Source of the DNA: Eupeodes corollae
Lineage: Eukaryota > Arthropoda > Insecta > Diptera > Syrphidae
Assembly (NCBI RefSeq): GCF_945859685.1
Contig: NC_079147.1
Coordinates: forward strand, 56,078,946-56,142,945
Direction: 5' to 3'
Length of the DNA: 64,000 bases
The position numbers were made by a program, and so were the translations under genes. Positions within the stretch are counted from its first letter, which is position 1; each line of letters opens with the position of its first letter. Below the pieces are notes generated by a model that did not search any database, had not been told where the DNA came from, and saw only the letters and a list, made by a program, of their open reading frames with translations. Of the stretch, positions 10,530 through 22,648 are shown one piece after another.

Positions 10530-12350
10530 AGCAAGTTAGCTTCTATGAAGAAGCCAACTGAATCTGAAGAAAAATACAGGTATTATCGGCGAAAATTGCT
10601 TTTTCACAGTTCAGGAAGGAGGGGAGATAAAAGTGAAAATATTATATAAGATTGGACCAAGTACAGAGCCCTGAGGTACACCTGCACTTACATCAACAGC
10701 ATCAAAAAAGATATTGTTTACAGTAACTTTAAATGTCCTGTTTCTTATTGTACAATCTTTATGAGATACTTTGAAAAGTTTAGAATTAAAAGCTTATGTA
10801 GCAAAGCGTGTCGTGCCAAACGGTGTCAAACGCCTTTTCAAAGTCAAGGAAAACCGTACCTGTGCTTTTTCCTTCGTAGATATTTTTCTTAATATGTTTG
10901 GTTATTCTATGCACTTGGTGAACTGAATTGTGAAATTCACGAAATCCAAACTGTTATGTCGTATCCCTCAATATGTGTTATTTTTTAATTACTTGGTCAA
11001 AACATTTACTTAATGAGCTAAGTAAACTGATGGGCCTGTAATTGCAAGACATATCTGCAGATTTGCCTGGTTTTAAGAGCGGAATAATTTTAACTAATTT
11101 CCAACTAACCAGAAAATAATTTAACTTAAAACAGGAGTTAAACAAGTACTGAATGTATTTTATACCTGCTGTTATAAGATTTTTTTAGAAACAAATTCTT
11201 AAGCTTGTCTAAACCTGCTGATTTTCTGTTTCTAAGAGACAAGATAATAGTTTTAATATCATCTAAAGAGACCACATCATCGAGAGATTCAACATCTGAA
11301 AGTTCTAAAGAATTAATGGAATTATTTACTAAAGACTCAATAATGTTATTCGTGGTTCTATTTTCTGAAGGATTGTTAGAAAAAATTTGTGCAAATGCGT
11401 TTCCTTTTTCAAAATTGGACAGATCAATTGTATTTCCTATTTTCATAGCAGTTCCAGATTTTAAACTTTGAAGTTTTTGATTTCAAGTTCTGTTTCTAAA
11501 AGCGAGAATTTGATCTTTAATCAACGCGTTGAGAAACCTAACCTGAATCACATCGTACTTGTTTTTTTGAAATTTCTTTATCAGCGATTTCGAGGTTAGC
11601 AGTTGTAAAATTTGCAACACTCATATCTTTCTAGTGAACATTAAGCTCATCATTATTCTTAACCTTGATCGTATTTTTTTTCATATACAGACCAATTTGA
11701 ATTTTTCAGATCTAAATAATAATTTATTTGTTGTAAAGGTGAAACCAGAGTACTGATTAGAACTGGTAAATGGTTTGAGTTTAGTTATTTTATAACAACG
11801 GGTTGAGTAAACAGACTTAGGATGTTTGTTAGGAAAATATCCAAAGTTGACTGGTTTGCCCTGCTATTACTAAGACAATATGATGGCTAGGGAGGATAAA
11901 GTACCTTGAACGAATACCTTGAGTTTATAATTTTAAGGATATTGCTCTTGTACAGCCCCATCTCTGTTTTCTGCAATTGAAATCAACACCAACTAAAAAT
12001 AAATTATTTTATCTAATAACCTTCCTCAGATCATTGTTACAGTTGAAACGTTTTTCGTTTAAAGTTGCACCACCCGGAAAATAAACAGAAATTATGTTTA
12101 AAGTTGAACCATTTGAAAAAGGTATTTTTATACCAACTTTAGTATTTAAAATAGAAATAAGTTCGTGATGAATTGTTTTTTTTTTTGACGAACACGGCAA
12201 CACCGCCTCCCATACACTCTTTTCTATCTAAAAGATAACAAATATATTCTTGATTACCTAATCTCTCATTAGGAGAGAGCCAAGTTTCGGAAACTAGGCC
12301 TACATCTAGATTATCTATTTTGTCGCAAAGTACGAGTACCTATTTCTATA
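10530..12350 (-). pseudogene. Jockey-superfamily retrotransposon, endonuclease plus RT, decayed
   Basis: On the minus strand the order is endonuclease then RT. The endonuclease part (12.0-12.35 kb) contains GGGVAVF-like and NIISVYFPGGA words and a DFNCR word near 11.97 kb, the last matching the GDFN motif of APE-type endonucleases. The RT (11.45-10.53 kb) has DDIKTIILSLRNRKSAGLDK, LDFEKAFDTVWHD, AGVPQGSVLGPILYN and a catalytic box reading FADN instead of FADD. The second catalytic Asp is therefore lost and several frameshifts occur, so the copy is inactive. The sequence differs from the J family at 22-31 kb and is a separate family. Confidence 0.8.
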
Positions 12351-12359
12351 ATAAGAACA

Positions 12360-13586
12360 CACAAGGGGATATTACTACCCTTATTATGCAAAGACACAGT
12401 GTGACCATTAGGAAAGTGAGAGAGGGTTTGAAAGGAAGAGGACTATGAAAGACAGACTTTGGTAACGCATTCCACATTCGCGTAGTACAGCTAAAGAACG
12501 AATCTCTGTACTTGACAGTACGACCGAAGTTGGGTTCGAGGGTATACTAATGAGCATTTCTAATAGAGTGAGTATTTCGGTAGAACTGTTTAAGGGGAGG
12601 CTTAAGTTAGTTGCAGAAGCACAGACAAAAGAGTAATACTCAAGCTTTGGACGTATACATATAATTTTTTGAATCCCCTTAGGAAATCAAAGATCATGCG
12701 GTATTTTTGGCAACATCGTCTATGTGCTCTTCTCGAAAGAGGTGGTTGATGCCACACTCTGAAAATATCGAGATGTTAAGTTTGATTGATAGAAGTGCCG
12801 TATATTTATAATGCCAAGGGGGATATATCTCGTTTTAACGATACAATGCAGAATTGGGTCTTCGAAGCATTAAATTCCACGCGGTTTTTTATTTTATACA
12901 CTGTACATTATACAATGCCGTTTACGTCGAAATTTAATGAGCTTATCATATCTTGCAGTTGAAGCTCCACATCCGAAGAAGCAGGATGTGAGTCTGAAAA
13001 CGAATATGAAAAGCTAAGAATCAGCAAAGCAATGTATTGGATTATAAGTTGGAGACAAGAGGTCTTTAAGAAAAATGAGAAAGAGTGTTGGGTACAAAGC
13101 AGAGCCGTGGGGCACACCAGTATTTATTATATGGTTTTCAGACTGCTTGTAGTGAACAATCTGAAAGGTAATTACTAATCCAATGAAGCAGGGATTCATC
13201 AAAAAAATAAAGCACTGGTTTTCAATAAGGGAGCCGGATCCCAAACGCTATTAACTGCTTTTGAAATATCAAGTGCAACAGTTTTACTATCTCCAAAACG
13301 ATGTAAGGATTTGTTCTAGCCGTATTGCCGGTCATAAAGAAGCTTTCGGTCTTCGCGATATTTGTTGAGCTAATAATTAATCAGGTTTCCATAACCTTGG
13401 AAAGAGGGGAAGTAAGTGCAATCGGTAATTAGAGGGTGAGAAAAATTCTCCTTTTTTGGTGATGAACTGGAGAGATGCTGTTTTCCATCCGCTCGAAACG
13501 AGACCTGAGGATTAGGACAAATGAAAAAGCTTACGCAGTGGTTTTGCCAGCGTTAAAGTACACCTCTCCAGAACAATAACGAGGTT
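12360..13586 (-). pseudogene. Jockey-like retrotransposon copy, decayed
   Basis: The 3' UTR-like start ACACAAGGGGATATTACTAC and the following 1.2 kb align block by block with the minus-strand copies at 22.65 and 29.55 kb: C-terminus, catalytic region, GVPHGSALYPTLFLIFLKDL (13.0-13.2 kb) and the LAKPLRKLF region near 13.55 kb. Many stops and deletions are present. It lies directly 3' of a different Jockey-type copy (10.53-12.35 kb) in the same orientation, and a SINE abuts its 5' end. Confidence 0.8.
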
Positions 13587-13870
13587 AAAATAAATAAATT
13601 GGGTGGCACAACAGTCCGCTGAGAACTAAGACCTATTGACTTACAACTCTCAACCATTCCTGTGTGCGAGCAATGTTGTCAGGGATGAAGGGGACCTACA
13701 GTTTACTGCCGAATCCGAACGGATAATTTGAGAAAGCACTTTTCATGACAAGAATTACCCTTGGAGAGTTTGTCAATTCCTCGCAAGAGGCAGTACCCGT
13801 GAAAAAAAACTTAAGATGGCAGGGATCGAACCCAAGACCTCTTGCATGATAGTCCATGCCACGGGTGCTA
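13587..13870 (-). repeat. tRNA-derived SINE, full length
   Basis: Read on the minus strand it starts with a tRNA-like head ending in CTTGGGTTCGATCCCTGCC, an exact RNA polymerase III box B (GGTTCGATCCC). It continues through the family body and ends in GGACTGTTGTGCCACCCAAT with an (ATTT)n tail (13587-13600). A full-length copy with an intact B box suggests it is among the younger copies in the window. Confidence 0.85.
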
Positions 13871-14334
13871 CAAAAAAATATAGCAGCAAGGTTACTTAAC
13901 GGATTTATGTGTGTTTTGATCTCTTTTGACTCTTACCACAGTACGAGTGCAAACAAAGATTGTTCGGCAGAAGCCAACTGCTTAAAAAATTTGAGCTGTT
14001 GGTTCAAGTTAGTGATATGAATGATCGAAATCCTAGGCGTCGTTAAAAAATAACTGAAAATATTGTTACTGTAACCTGTAGTGTTAAGGAAACCCCAGGT
14101 TTTTCGATCCTCGTCCTTTTCTAAATTAGGCTTTTTATAAACGACACTAGACCATTGCACAGTATAACATAAAGACATAGGTCTTAAGGATTTCAAGGTT
14201 CAGTTACCTCAAGAAATCAATAAATCATCTTCAGTGATAATAACCAATTTCAACTCGGATGCCACATTAACAAGATTGTCACAATAAGGGCTCGGAAAAT
14301 GCAAGAACGTTTGTTGAGAAGCCTCTCAATTCTC
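13871..14334. other. No gene recognised
   Basis: A minus-strand open frame of 87 codons (13933-14196) matches nothing I recognise and lacks splice context. The stretch lies between a SINE and a mariner fragment. Confidence 0.4.
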
Positions 14335-14565
14335 ACCCTGTCAATATTAGGTAAGGTCTTTTAACTTGAATGTGATTGGACCTTACTTAATTGAAAATAA
14401 GGCAATTGTAACAGTTATTTGATTGCGTTACCGAGCTATTATTAAACATTTTGTGTTGTCAGAATTGGAAGATATTGATGTGGACCACACTTATTTTGAA
14501 CAAGATGGCGCTTTGTGTCTGTATTCAGGATATAAAATTTCAATTCTTTAAGCTCATTCAAAACA
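14335..14565 (+). pseudogene. Mariner-family transposase fragment (catalytic region)
   Basis: Plus-strand translation gives VIGPYLIENKAIVTVI, a stop, LRYRAIIKHFVLSELEDIDV and then YFEQDGALC. The last word matches the FQQDGA box holding the second catalytic Asp of mariner-type transposases, and VIGPYLIEN is the conserved stretch before it. It ends abruptly after this box. It could belong to the same family as the N-terminal remnant at 7.9-8.4 kb. Confidence 0.75.
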
Positions 14566-14569
14566 TTCC

Positions 14570-16330
14570 TTTTCATATTTTTAAATCATTTGATTTGTGA
14601 ATTTGACATAGCACAACCCCGTTACAATTTGTAAACAATTTAATGACACTTTAATACTTTGAAAATGGGGTTGTTTTTAGTATATTACATGTAATCTTTT
14701 TATTGCGAAAAACTGTGGACTATTACATATTTAAATTCAAGATTTTGTAAGGCTCAACAAAAGTCTCCCTCAAAAACATAGATACAAAAAATAAAGGCTT
14801 TCCTTTAAGTTTACGTTCTCTGAAGAGAATTTAATGCAAATCCAACAATCTGCGGTTGGTTTTTATTTACTTCAATGTTACCCCAACAAATTATTAATAT
14901 TTGAATAAATTTATGCAATTTATACCTAAATATACATAATTTTTGTTTGCACTCAGCTAGAAAAAAAATATAAATATGGAGGAATCCAAACGGAATATCA
15001 AAAAAATTCCTTAAATTTATTTCCTTAAAGCAACCCTTTCAAAAAAACTTATTTTTAGCATTTCCAACATTCTTTGCTGAATTAGTATACAAAAAGAAGG
15101 AATAAATATACAAATTAGAATAAAGTAATTATATTTGAAAGTTACGATGGGCAGAAACTCTCTCTTTTGTAAAGAATTAATAATTTCTATTTACAATTCA
15201 CTGCAGGATATCTTTAAACCCTTACCCCAATCATCCTGTTTTTTTTTTTTGCCTAAGCAAATATCTTCTATAGGTATAATAATTACTACTTTAACGGTAT
15301 CTCCACAACAAAAACCCTAATTCCGGGGTTTTATACAACTATGTAGAGAAATATGTACATAGAAAGACTACCTTCTGCAAGTAAGGACATCAAATCCCCA
15401 TTACCATAATTTTTTATCATGATGACAAAGTGAAAATTCTTACAAGGAAATGTTTTCACTATATACTTGCAGAACCATCATCGAAGAGACTTTATCTAAA
15501 GTTTAAAAAAAGTAAAAGAAAATATCCCAAACTTTTATATGTAAGAAAAAACTGTGAAAAATATGTAATAAAAATATAAATAAACCTCAAAACTTCGAAA
15601 TATTACGTAACACAAAAATTGTATCTTATAAGACATCGTGCACCCACCCACGCAATCACGATATACATACTATCGACCGTATATAGAGTGAGTGAACAGA
15701 GAGGAGGAAAGCCAAAAAGGACGAAGAAGGAGTTTTATGCCAAAAGAGTCAAAAACTTTCTGTTCCATTCGTTTCGTCCTTGCTTGCGATATTGACTTCT
15801 TAATCTTAATCAAAGTATCCTTTTGTATCTAGGCCATCCTCCAGCAGCATTGATGTTATAAAACATCATCCAACGTACATTTATGTTTGGTCCTTTGGCT
15901 TACTTCTCTGATGATGGGATACTCTAGATCAACTAAAAGTTTGTTATTCCGTTGCTTTTCTACCAAAAATAAAAGCAAATGATTAAGATTTCTCTTGCTT
16001 ATAACCTCCCCAAAGCTACCCGATGTTTCTGTACTGGTACCTTTTAAGATAAGGGATGGTAAAACTTCAAAGTCCACTTTCATAGAATTAGATGTATCTG
16101 GAAGTTAGTTTTATTTGTTTTTTCTTCCTGAAGAAGAAAGCCATAAGCACGGGGATACGCATGAAGGAAATATTTATTTAATTAGTTTGGTGATGCGTGA
16201 CTAATTGCAACTTACAGGGTGTTTTTTTTAAGCAAGTCAAGTTTATAGTTTTGCACTATCTATTGATTTGTACCGACTTAACAAAAGAAAGAAAGTGGTG
16301 CTAGTTCGTAATAATTTATTTTTTTTTTTG
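14570..16330. other. No gene recognised; AT-rich
   Basis: Long AT-rich stretch with poly-A and poly-T runs. Frames at 15135-15320 (+) and 15856-16083 (-) are short and without recognisable motifs. A word CAGGGTGTTTTTTTTAAGCA at 16216 resembles ends of some mariner elements, but no partner end was found. Confidence 0.4.
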
Positions 16331-16334
16331 AATT

Positions 16335-16470
16335 TTTTCCGGAGTACCTCAAGGGTCCATACTTGGATCTCTATTGTTCTCAATGTAAGTTAAAATTGTT
16401 GCCGAACGCATTCTTTTCATATTTATTGATATAAATGGCCTCTCAGGTTTATTGAGTACAATGCCTTATG
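16335..16470 (+). pseudogene. Reverse transcriptase fragment
   Basis: Positions from about 16338 read SGVPQGSILGSLLFSM, the conserved GVPQGS box of non-LTR reverse transcriptases, followed after a break by FIDINGLSG, the usual FINDL block. The fragment is too short to assign to a family. Confidence 0.6.
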
Positions 16471-16474
16471 TGGA

Positions 16475-17334
16475 TAATTGCCCTATAAGTAGTGGTCCCA
16501 ACTGTGTGTGGTGAAAATTTCTGTCATGACATTTTAGGATTTAATAGCTTGTCTGTTTCAAGGGCATGTTTAAGAACACCTTTTTTGTAGTCTTTGTACT
16601 GGCCCTGTTTTTCAAATTTCGGCTCTATTTTTCAAAAAAAAAATTGAATTCGTATTGTAATCAATGTTAATTTTTTGAATTCATCATCACGGAGACATTT
16701 TGTATCCATTGACTAGATTAGGACAATTTCATTTTCTGGGTAATGGCTGGGCATATGCATTTTCAATCTCTACACCGATCCAATGGATCCAAGTCTAGTA
16801 ACCTAGGGGGCAATATTATTGTTCCAACACGAACGATATATCGTTCGGAGCAAGTTCTGTCCAATATAATTTACAAAAAGTCTAAAGGAGTTCAATTACA
16901 AGATTTCAATTACCACCGGCAGAACATTTTTCTTGTAAGAATCCTTTTTTAACAATTTCAATAAATGTTTATCGTTCCATTTTAGTAATGATTTAGTTTT
17001 AATTTGTGAAATGTCAAAAGATAACAGCTTTAAATATTAAATGTGATAGCTACTTTAAAAGTAAAAGAAATAAGGTCTGGTTGAGGTTTAAAACTTAAAA
17101 CGAAACTGAAATATGTTTTGGAAATACGTTACGATTACTATTAGTAAACGTAAATTTGACGAATATCTAGTAAGTATAACTTTTCAAAATTTGTCAAGAC
17201 ATCTTGCAGAGTCAATTTCGAACATGTTCGCAACTTATTTTAAAACTGCCTTAAATATTTTTAAGATTCCAGACCTTTAAAAATATCCATATCGAGGAGT
17301 AAAAAGTAAACAAAAAAATGTTATAACGTCATGT
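16475..17334. other. No gene recognised
   Basis: One open frame of 69 codons at 16743-16952 (+) with no recognised motif. Otherwise AT-rich. Confidence 0.4.
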
Positions 17335-17460
17335 TCAGGATTCAAAATAATTTCTGGTGTACCTCAAGGGAATCACCTTAGTCCATTGCTTTTTATTTTA
17401 TTTATTTATCTGTATCGCGAATTCAGATGTATTAACATTTTTTCGAACTATTAACTTTAT
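17335..17460 (+). pseudogene. Reverse transcriptase fragment
   Basis: Reads KIISGVPQGNHLSPLLFILF, another copy of the non-LTR RT GVPQG box with the following hydrophobic stretch, then decays. It is unlike the fragment at 16.34 kb in detail (NHLSP versus SILGS), so the two are probably from different elements. Confidence 0.6.
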
Positions 17461-17464
17461 CAAG

Positions 17465-18185
17465 GATTGTAGAGAGCTACAAGATTTAATTTTGGGAATG
17501 GTGCAATTCGTTTACGTTGTATAGGCGCTATTTTATTCCGTTAATATTCAAGGAATAGAAAGTATTGAACGGTTAATTTTAAGATTTTGCCTTTTTTTCT
17601 CCTCTAATGAAAGTTGGCTTAACACACATTTTTAGCTGTCTGTAGACTCAGCTAAGAAACGAAGTCGTCCAGAAGTAGAGCTTGAAAGTTCTTTTCAACG
17701 ATCGAGAATTGGAAAAAACCCGCGACCTGGGAGACACCTCTTGGTATCCTCAATTATGCTAAACAAAATGAGTCTTCGAGCTTCCGAACTTATCCAAGCT
17801 CCAAAAACTTTAAAAAGAAGTGGGTGTACACCTCACTCGGGCTTAAAAATACAGGCAAGCTTTTAAAAAAATCGCAGTCAAACGAGAGAAGTTGTTTATA
17901 ATAATTTTAATAATGAGTACAATAAAAATGGCCATCTTACAAAATCGTGGAAAATTCAAGGAAAACTTGCTATCCCAACAGAAATGCAGTGAAAATCACA
18001 GCGACATGTGCCGAAGTGATTATAACGAAAACGACTTATTTTTATGTTTTAGTGTGTTTTTGACACATTGGAAGACGGAGAGCTTGGGAAATAATATAAG
18101 TTGGGTTTCGATGGAAGCTCAGGGCAAAGCTCATAGAAACAAGCTTTTCACGGTTCAAAGACAGAAGATTCTTCTGCTTTTATAC
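17465..18185. other. No gene recognised
   Basis: A 100-codon open frame at 17892-18194 (+) lacks a recognisable domain. A basic peptide region around 17.65-17.73 kb is also unassigned. Confidence 0.35.
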
Positions 18186-18189
18186 CCTA

Positions 18190-18960
18190 TTTAGTCCATA
18201 TATATTGACAAAATTTTGCAGACTCCTGAAAATTGAATACACTATAGAGTCAACTGATATTTCAAAATCTGAAAAAGCTGGATTGGATGCAGGGATCAAC
18301 ATCGTTCTGGAAAGAATTGTACAAAACGGAACCGTCAACACTAGAAGCACAATCTTCCAAAGTTCCATCCAGTTACTCGGATACGCAGATGATATTGACA
18401 TAATTGGAAGATCAAAGCGTGATGTCAGTGGATCGTTTTTCGACATTGCGACGGAAGCGGAGAAGATGGGTTTAGTGTTAAATGAGGACAAGACCAAGCA
18501 TATGCTGTCATCAAAAAGACATTGAACAACGCAGTCTTGGACAAAACGTCACCATGGACAGCTTTAACTTTGAGCTTGAGTTGAGGACTTCGTCTACCTA
18601 GGCACCGCTATAAACTCATACAACGACACCAGCGCTGAAATCAAAGGAAAAACAACTCTTGTAAATCGGTGCTTCTCTAGACTTAGAAGGCAATTGAGTA
18701 GTAAAGTCTTGAGAATCTAAAATCACCATCTATAAAACACTCATCATCTCTGTTGTCATTTATAGCGCGGAGGCCTAGGACCTGTCAAAGAAGATGAGAG
18801 CGTCTTAGGATGCTTCGAGAGAAAAATTCTTCGACTAATTTTTGGTCCCGTCTGCATGTACAGCGATGCTGATCTGACGAACAAAATAAAAGTCCCACGA
18901 CTGAGATGGCTGGGTCATTAAGAGCGAATGAACGTCAACGCTCTCGCCCGAAATGTCTTC
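18190..18960 (+). pseudogene. RTE-like retrotransposon fragment with intact YADD box
   Basis: The plus-strand frame 18205-18525 reads GINIVLERIVQN, IFQSSIQLLGYADDIDIIGR and LVLNEDKTKHMLSSKR: the RT catalytic palm with Y-A-D-D intact. Downstream, in shifted frames, come YLGTAINSYNDTSAEIKGK, VNRCFSRLRRQLSSKVL and KITIYKTLIISVVIYSAEA, the C-terminal blocks also seen at 6.75 kb and in the array units. Stop codons in AGAATCTAA and GGCCTAGGA break the C-terminal part. It is truncated at both ends, but this is the least damaged RT core of the RTE-like family here. Confidence 0.8.
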
Positions 18961-18964
18961 GAAT

Positions 18965-19855
18965 CTGACGTCGAACGACTTCAACAATGACGATAATATG
19001 ATAAAACGTCCAATAAAAACAGAGCACTTCTCTTTTAGAGTTCTGTTCTGCACAAATGACATCAACACAGCTAGCCAAGTTTTTCAAAACTCTGTACTTT
19101 CAGCCGAAATAACTAAATTTGACATTGAACTCTTTAATAAAAATGCACTCAATTATGATTGTTGTTGCCATTGGATATGAGATTAATGATGAAAAGTACA
19201 GGAATTTTCCGTACGACACAGCGATGTACTTCGTCAAAAATATCCCTGGTATCGTATGTCTCCAACTTAACATAAATATGGTATAAATGGTCTAGAAATT
19301 ATATCGTCTGCACTTTTGCCTACTTTCGGAGGAAGCGCAAAAGGCACAAAACAAAGTTTTCAAAAATTTCCGTGAGAACTTCTAGAGAAAATCTAGCCGT
19401 GAAAAAACGAATGAACAAATATTTAATTTCTTTAAAACTGACCTCGGATCCAATTATTACTTCCAAGCAAAAACCGCAAAACTATTAATATTAGTTTTTT
19501 TTTAATTTAAAACCCAAAAAAATTAATAAAAATTGATAAAACCACACTCAATTATCTTCTTAAAAATTAAAAATATTAGCTTCAAACTAATTTTATCTTA
19601 TACAAAATATCGATAATTTTGAGAAAAATGGAATTGATAATTTATAACAAAAAATAAGTACCTAAAAAATTGAATAAAAGTTCGTAAAAATTGATGTTCG
19701 ACTCAATTATCTTTCTTAAAGTTAAAGATATTACTTCAAATTAATTTTATTTTATAAAATATATTGTTTTCAACATTCAGTAATTTTTTTTGTAAAAATC
19801 TAACAGTCAATTTTTTCAAAAAATTGTATTTGTTTATATTAGAATAAAAACTTTT
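18965..19855. other. No gene recognised; very AT-rich
   Basis: The first 200 bases contain a 75-codon frame without motifs. From about 19.45 kb the sequence consists of AT-rich, locally repeated words such as AATTGATAA and CTCAATTATCTT that suggest a decayed internal duplication (19.55 and 19.71 kb). Confidence 0.4.
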
Positions 19856-19857
19856 AA

Positions 19858-20775
19858 GAAATGCTATTCAATTCTTAAAAAACTTGATTGTGTAAAGGGA
19901 TTCCATATTTTGCAACAATATTCAAGTAAAGGTCTTACAAGGGATACAAAAAAAGTTTTTAAAGTATAAGGATCTTCGAATGACTTAGAAGTTCTTGAAA
20001 TACATCCCAGCATGGAGTTAGCTTTTGAAATAACAATATCAATTTGGAGAGAAAAATTCATATTCGTCAAAAATCGCACCAAGATCCTTTTAATTTGTTA
20101 ACCTCATTAAGAACTTATTCTCAATTTTGTCATCAACAAATATAGGATCCTTTATTTTAGAAAACGTAACAATACTACAATTTTTAACATTAAAATTTAA
20201 ACCATTTATGAAACACCACTTGGTAATATTATCAATATCCAATTGAATTTTACTAGCATCTGATAAAGAACTTACAGAACTAAAAGTCTTGAGATCATTA
20301 GCATATAAAAAACTTCTAGAACTTTTAATACAATTCGGTAACCTTGTGGTAAACCGGAAAAAATTTGTATTCCATTGGAAAGAACATCACCAATTTTTAA
20401 ATATTGTCTCCGTCCAACCAAATAGCTTCTTATCCATTTTAGGAGATTCGAGTGGAAGCTAAGAAATTGAAGTTTTTTCAGAAAACATTATGTTGTACCC
20501 GATCAAACACCGTGGAAAAATCGGTGTAGATTACATCCACTTGAATACAATTTTCTAAACAACCAAGAAAGTAATTTGTAAAAATTACTAAATTTGTTGC
20601 AGTAGACCTACCACTTATAAGGCCATGCTGATGCAGGGAAAAATAATTTTGAACTAAACCATAAAGTTTAATTTTAACAATTGTTTCAAATAATTTGAGG
20701 ATTAGCTGAAGCTTAAAAATAGGTCTATAATTTTCCAGAGATGCTTTAGATCCAGATTTATGCAAATGAGTTATC
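19858..20775 (-). pseudogene. CR1/Jockey-like retrotransposon remnant (RT), family C copy 1
   Basis: On the minus strand: SGSKASLENYRPIFKLQLIL, YTDFSTVFDRVQHN (20.48-20.77 kb), a degenerate GLPQG box at about 20.36 kb, catalytic box LYANDLKTF at about 20.29 kb, then ISKANSMLGCISRTSKSFED and LVRPLLEYCCKIWNPF (19.86-20.08 kb). The gene order and the LVRxxLEYCxxIW block match the longer copy at 38.93-40.73 kb. The catalytic box has Asn for the first Asp (Y-A-N-D), the same change as in the other copy. Confidence 0.8.
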
Positions 20776-20779
20776 AGAG

Positions 20780-21140
20780 AATTTTTGTTTTAGAGAATAA
20801 GTAAGGTAAGCCTAGTTGACAAAAAAGGGGCGTGTTAGTGGAAGTGATGAAACACGGGTCTTAAAATATCTTTTCTTAGGTTCAGAAGTCATCGTGCAAA
20901 ATATCAGCTTTCTAGCTGTAACAGTTGATTTGATGCGGTATTTACGTGGGTAATAATCTTGGCCTCCTTTTTTGGGTCTTTGATGGAAGAGACAGGAGAT
21001 TGATTTTTCGCCAAATGAAATGATTGGACGACAGTCAAAAGTGATTTCAACAAGAATGTGTCACAGCCCACCCAGTAGGTATTGCAATCGACAGTTTATC
21101 GAATATTAATTAATATTAATATTTCAACACTTCTAGAAAG
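20780..21140. other. No gene recognised
   Basis: No reading frame or repeat end recognised between two minus-strand retrotransposon remnants. Confidence 0.4.
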
Positions 21141-21144
21141 TTTG

Positions 21145-22204
21145 TATTAGGTTAGGTTAAGTTGAGGGGCTGACAATTGATGTCCTTACCGTCAAACTAA
21201 GATCAATACAGATCCATTGTGATACCCGTGAGTATTGCTACTCAAGCTAATAACACTAAGTGTTCAGTTAGTCAAACAATTTAGAGGCTTTAACGAAGTT
21301 TAGAATGTTCGTACCTGGCGTACTAGAGTTTTTCTAAATCCCCGAAAAAATAACTGCCAAGCAGTTTCTTCCTTTGATGGGAGAGTGCGAGACAGTGACA
21401 CAGAAAGTGCGGAGTGTCTTCACGCACCTCCTTGTCACCGCATCCTCTGCATAGATCATTTGAACTGATTCTCATTTTTTTCAAATGATAACCTCACAGA
21501 TTATGTCCGGTGATTATGCTCACAAGAGAACGAAGTGATCCCTTGTGCAGGTGCATAATTCTTTCCGTTCTTTGTTTGTTAAAACAGGACCAGATTTTTC
21601 TTGTAGTGTCGCAGGTGTCAAGAAGGTTCCACCTTTCATCGGCCTTGATAGTTATTCTTTTTGAGATTTTCTATTTTAAAAAATAGGCTTACTAGCTGAG
21701 CTTGGCTTACGTCAAGCATTGACCCTAATCTTGATAATTCATCGGCTTTCTCGTTGCCTAGTATATCGCTGTGTGTCTAATGTTGTGCTGTGCGCCAAAA
21801 ACCTTAAGCTCTTCCCGGCAGCATGAAAAAATCTTTGATTGTACCTCAGTTGCAGTAATTGCTTTTACTGCCGCTTGGCTATCAAATTAAAAGGTGATAT
21901 CAGCTCATGGTATCATCATCATTGATACCTTTTTAGCAGCTGTTGTCACTGCCAGGATCTCCGCTTGGAAGACGCTACTGTAGTTTGGAAGCATAACTGA
22001 GAGCTTCAGAATAGATAGGCTCTATTTTAGAGCCATCAGTATAGATAGCTATTGACGACTCACTGGAGTATGGTATACTATCTATCCATTCCTCTCTGCT
22101 TGAGATGTTAGCCTGGAATGGTTTATGAAAATCAAGTTCGGTTATTTTATAGTCTGTTGTAGTACTATGACCCATATCTTTATGAAGGATCTGGGCATGT
22201 CCTA
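21145..22204 (-). pseudogene. RNase H-bearing non-LTR retrotransposon 3' end (element L)
   Basis: On the minus strand, 22175-21975 gives IAIYTDGSKIE, the first RNase H motif. It is followed by a broken SVFQAEILAV (second motif Glu) near 21.97 kb, FDSQAAVKAI near 21.88 kb and GNEKADELSRLGSML near 21.74 kb (last RNase H motif). A decayed Cys-rich tail follows, and the 3' end has CCTAACCTAATAC near 21.15 kb. Non-LTR elements with a C-terminal RNase H belong to the I/LOA/R1 group. It is 5'-truncated at a junction with a second RNase H-bearing element (22205-24965). Confidence 0.75.
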
Positions 22205-22640
22205 TTCTCTTTGGTCACTACAACTACGGCAAAAGGTGTTGTAAGAGATACCCAACTTCTCTGCATGAACTCCTATAGGCGAATGTCCGTTACAAACCGC
22301 AACAATCCTGGCTATGTCTTGCCTTAGTCCGCATTGAAGATCGTTTGTACGGGTTTTATTATAGGTTGGCCATATCTTCCTAGATATAATGCAGTTGGGG
22401 AAATTGCTCCACCTTCGGTTTGATTCAGTTTGGTAGATAGAAAAGATTTTACCCTTCATAGCACCAAGAGGAATGTTAACCATTTCCGCAAGTGAGCTAT
22501 GAAGGGCCGATCCTTGCCTGGCTAGCTCGTCAGCCCGTTCATTTCCCACGACACCACTATGGCCCGGAAGCCAGATCAGGGTGACACCGAGGTTATTATT
22601 CAGGCTCGCAAGCTCATCGCGACATTGCTGGACCAATTTA
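22205..22640 (-). pseudogene. RNase H C-terminal part and Cys tail of element K
   Basis: One open frame of 144 codons (22636-22202) reads VTLIWLPGHSGVVGNERADE, the last RNase H block with catalytic-site His and Asp, then a C-terminal domain with LQCGLRQDIARIVAVCNGHS and a zinc-knuckle-like CRSCSDQRE. It is the continuation of the frame at 24073-24450, from which it is separated by an inserted Jockey-like copy. The open frame through this part suggests the insertion and the loss of function are not very old. Confidence 0.85.
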
Positions 22641-22648
22641 GATGAGGA

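Noticed and set aside
16200..16235. Mariner terminus CAGGGTGTTTTTTTTAAGCA
   Set aside because: No partner terminus or transposase was found nearby; a homopolymer run can produce such a word by chance.
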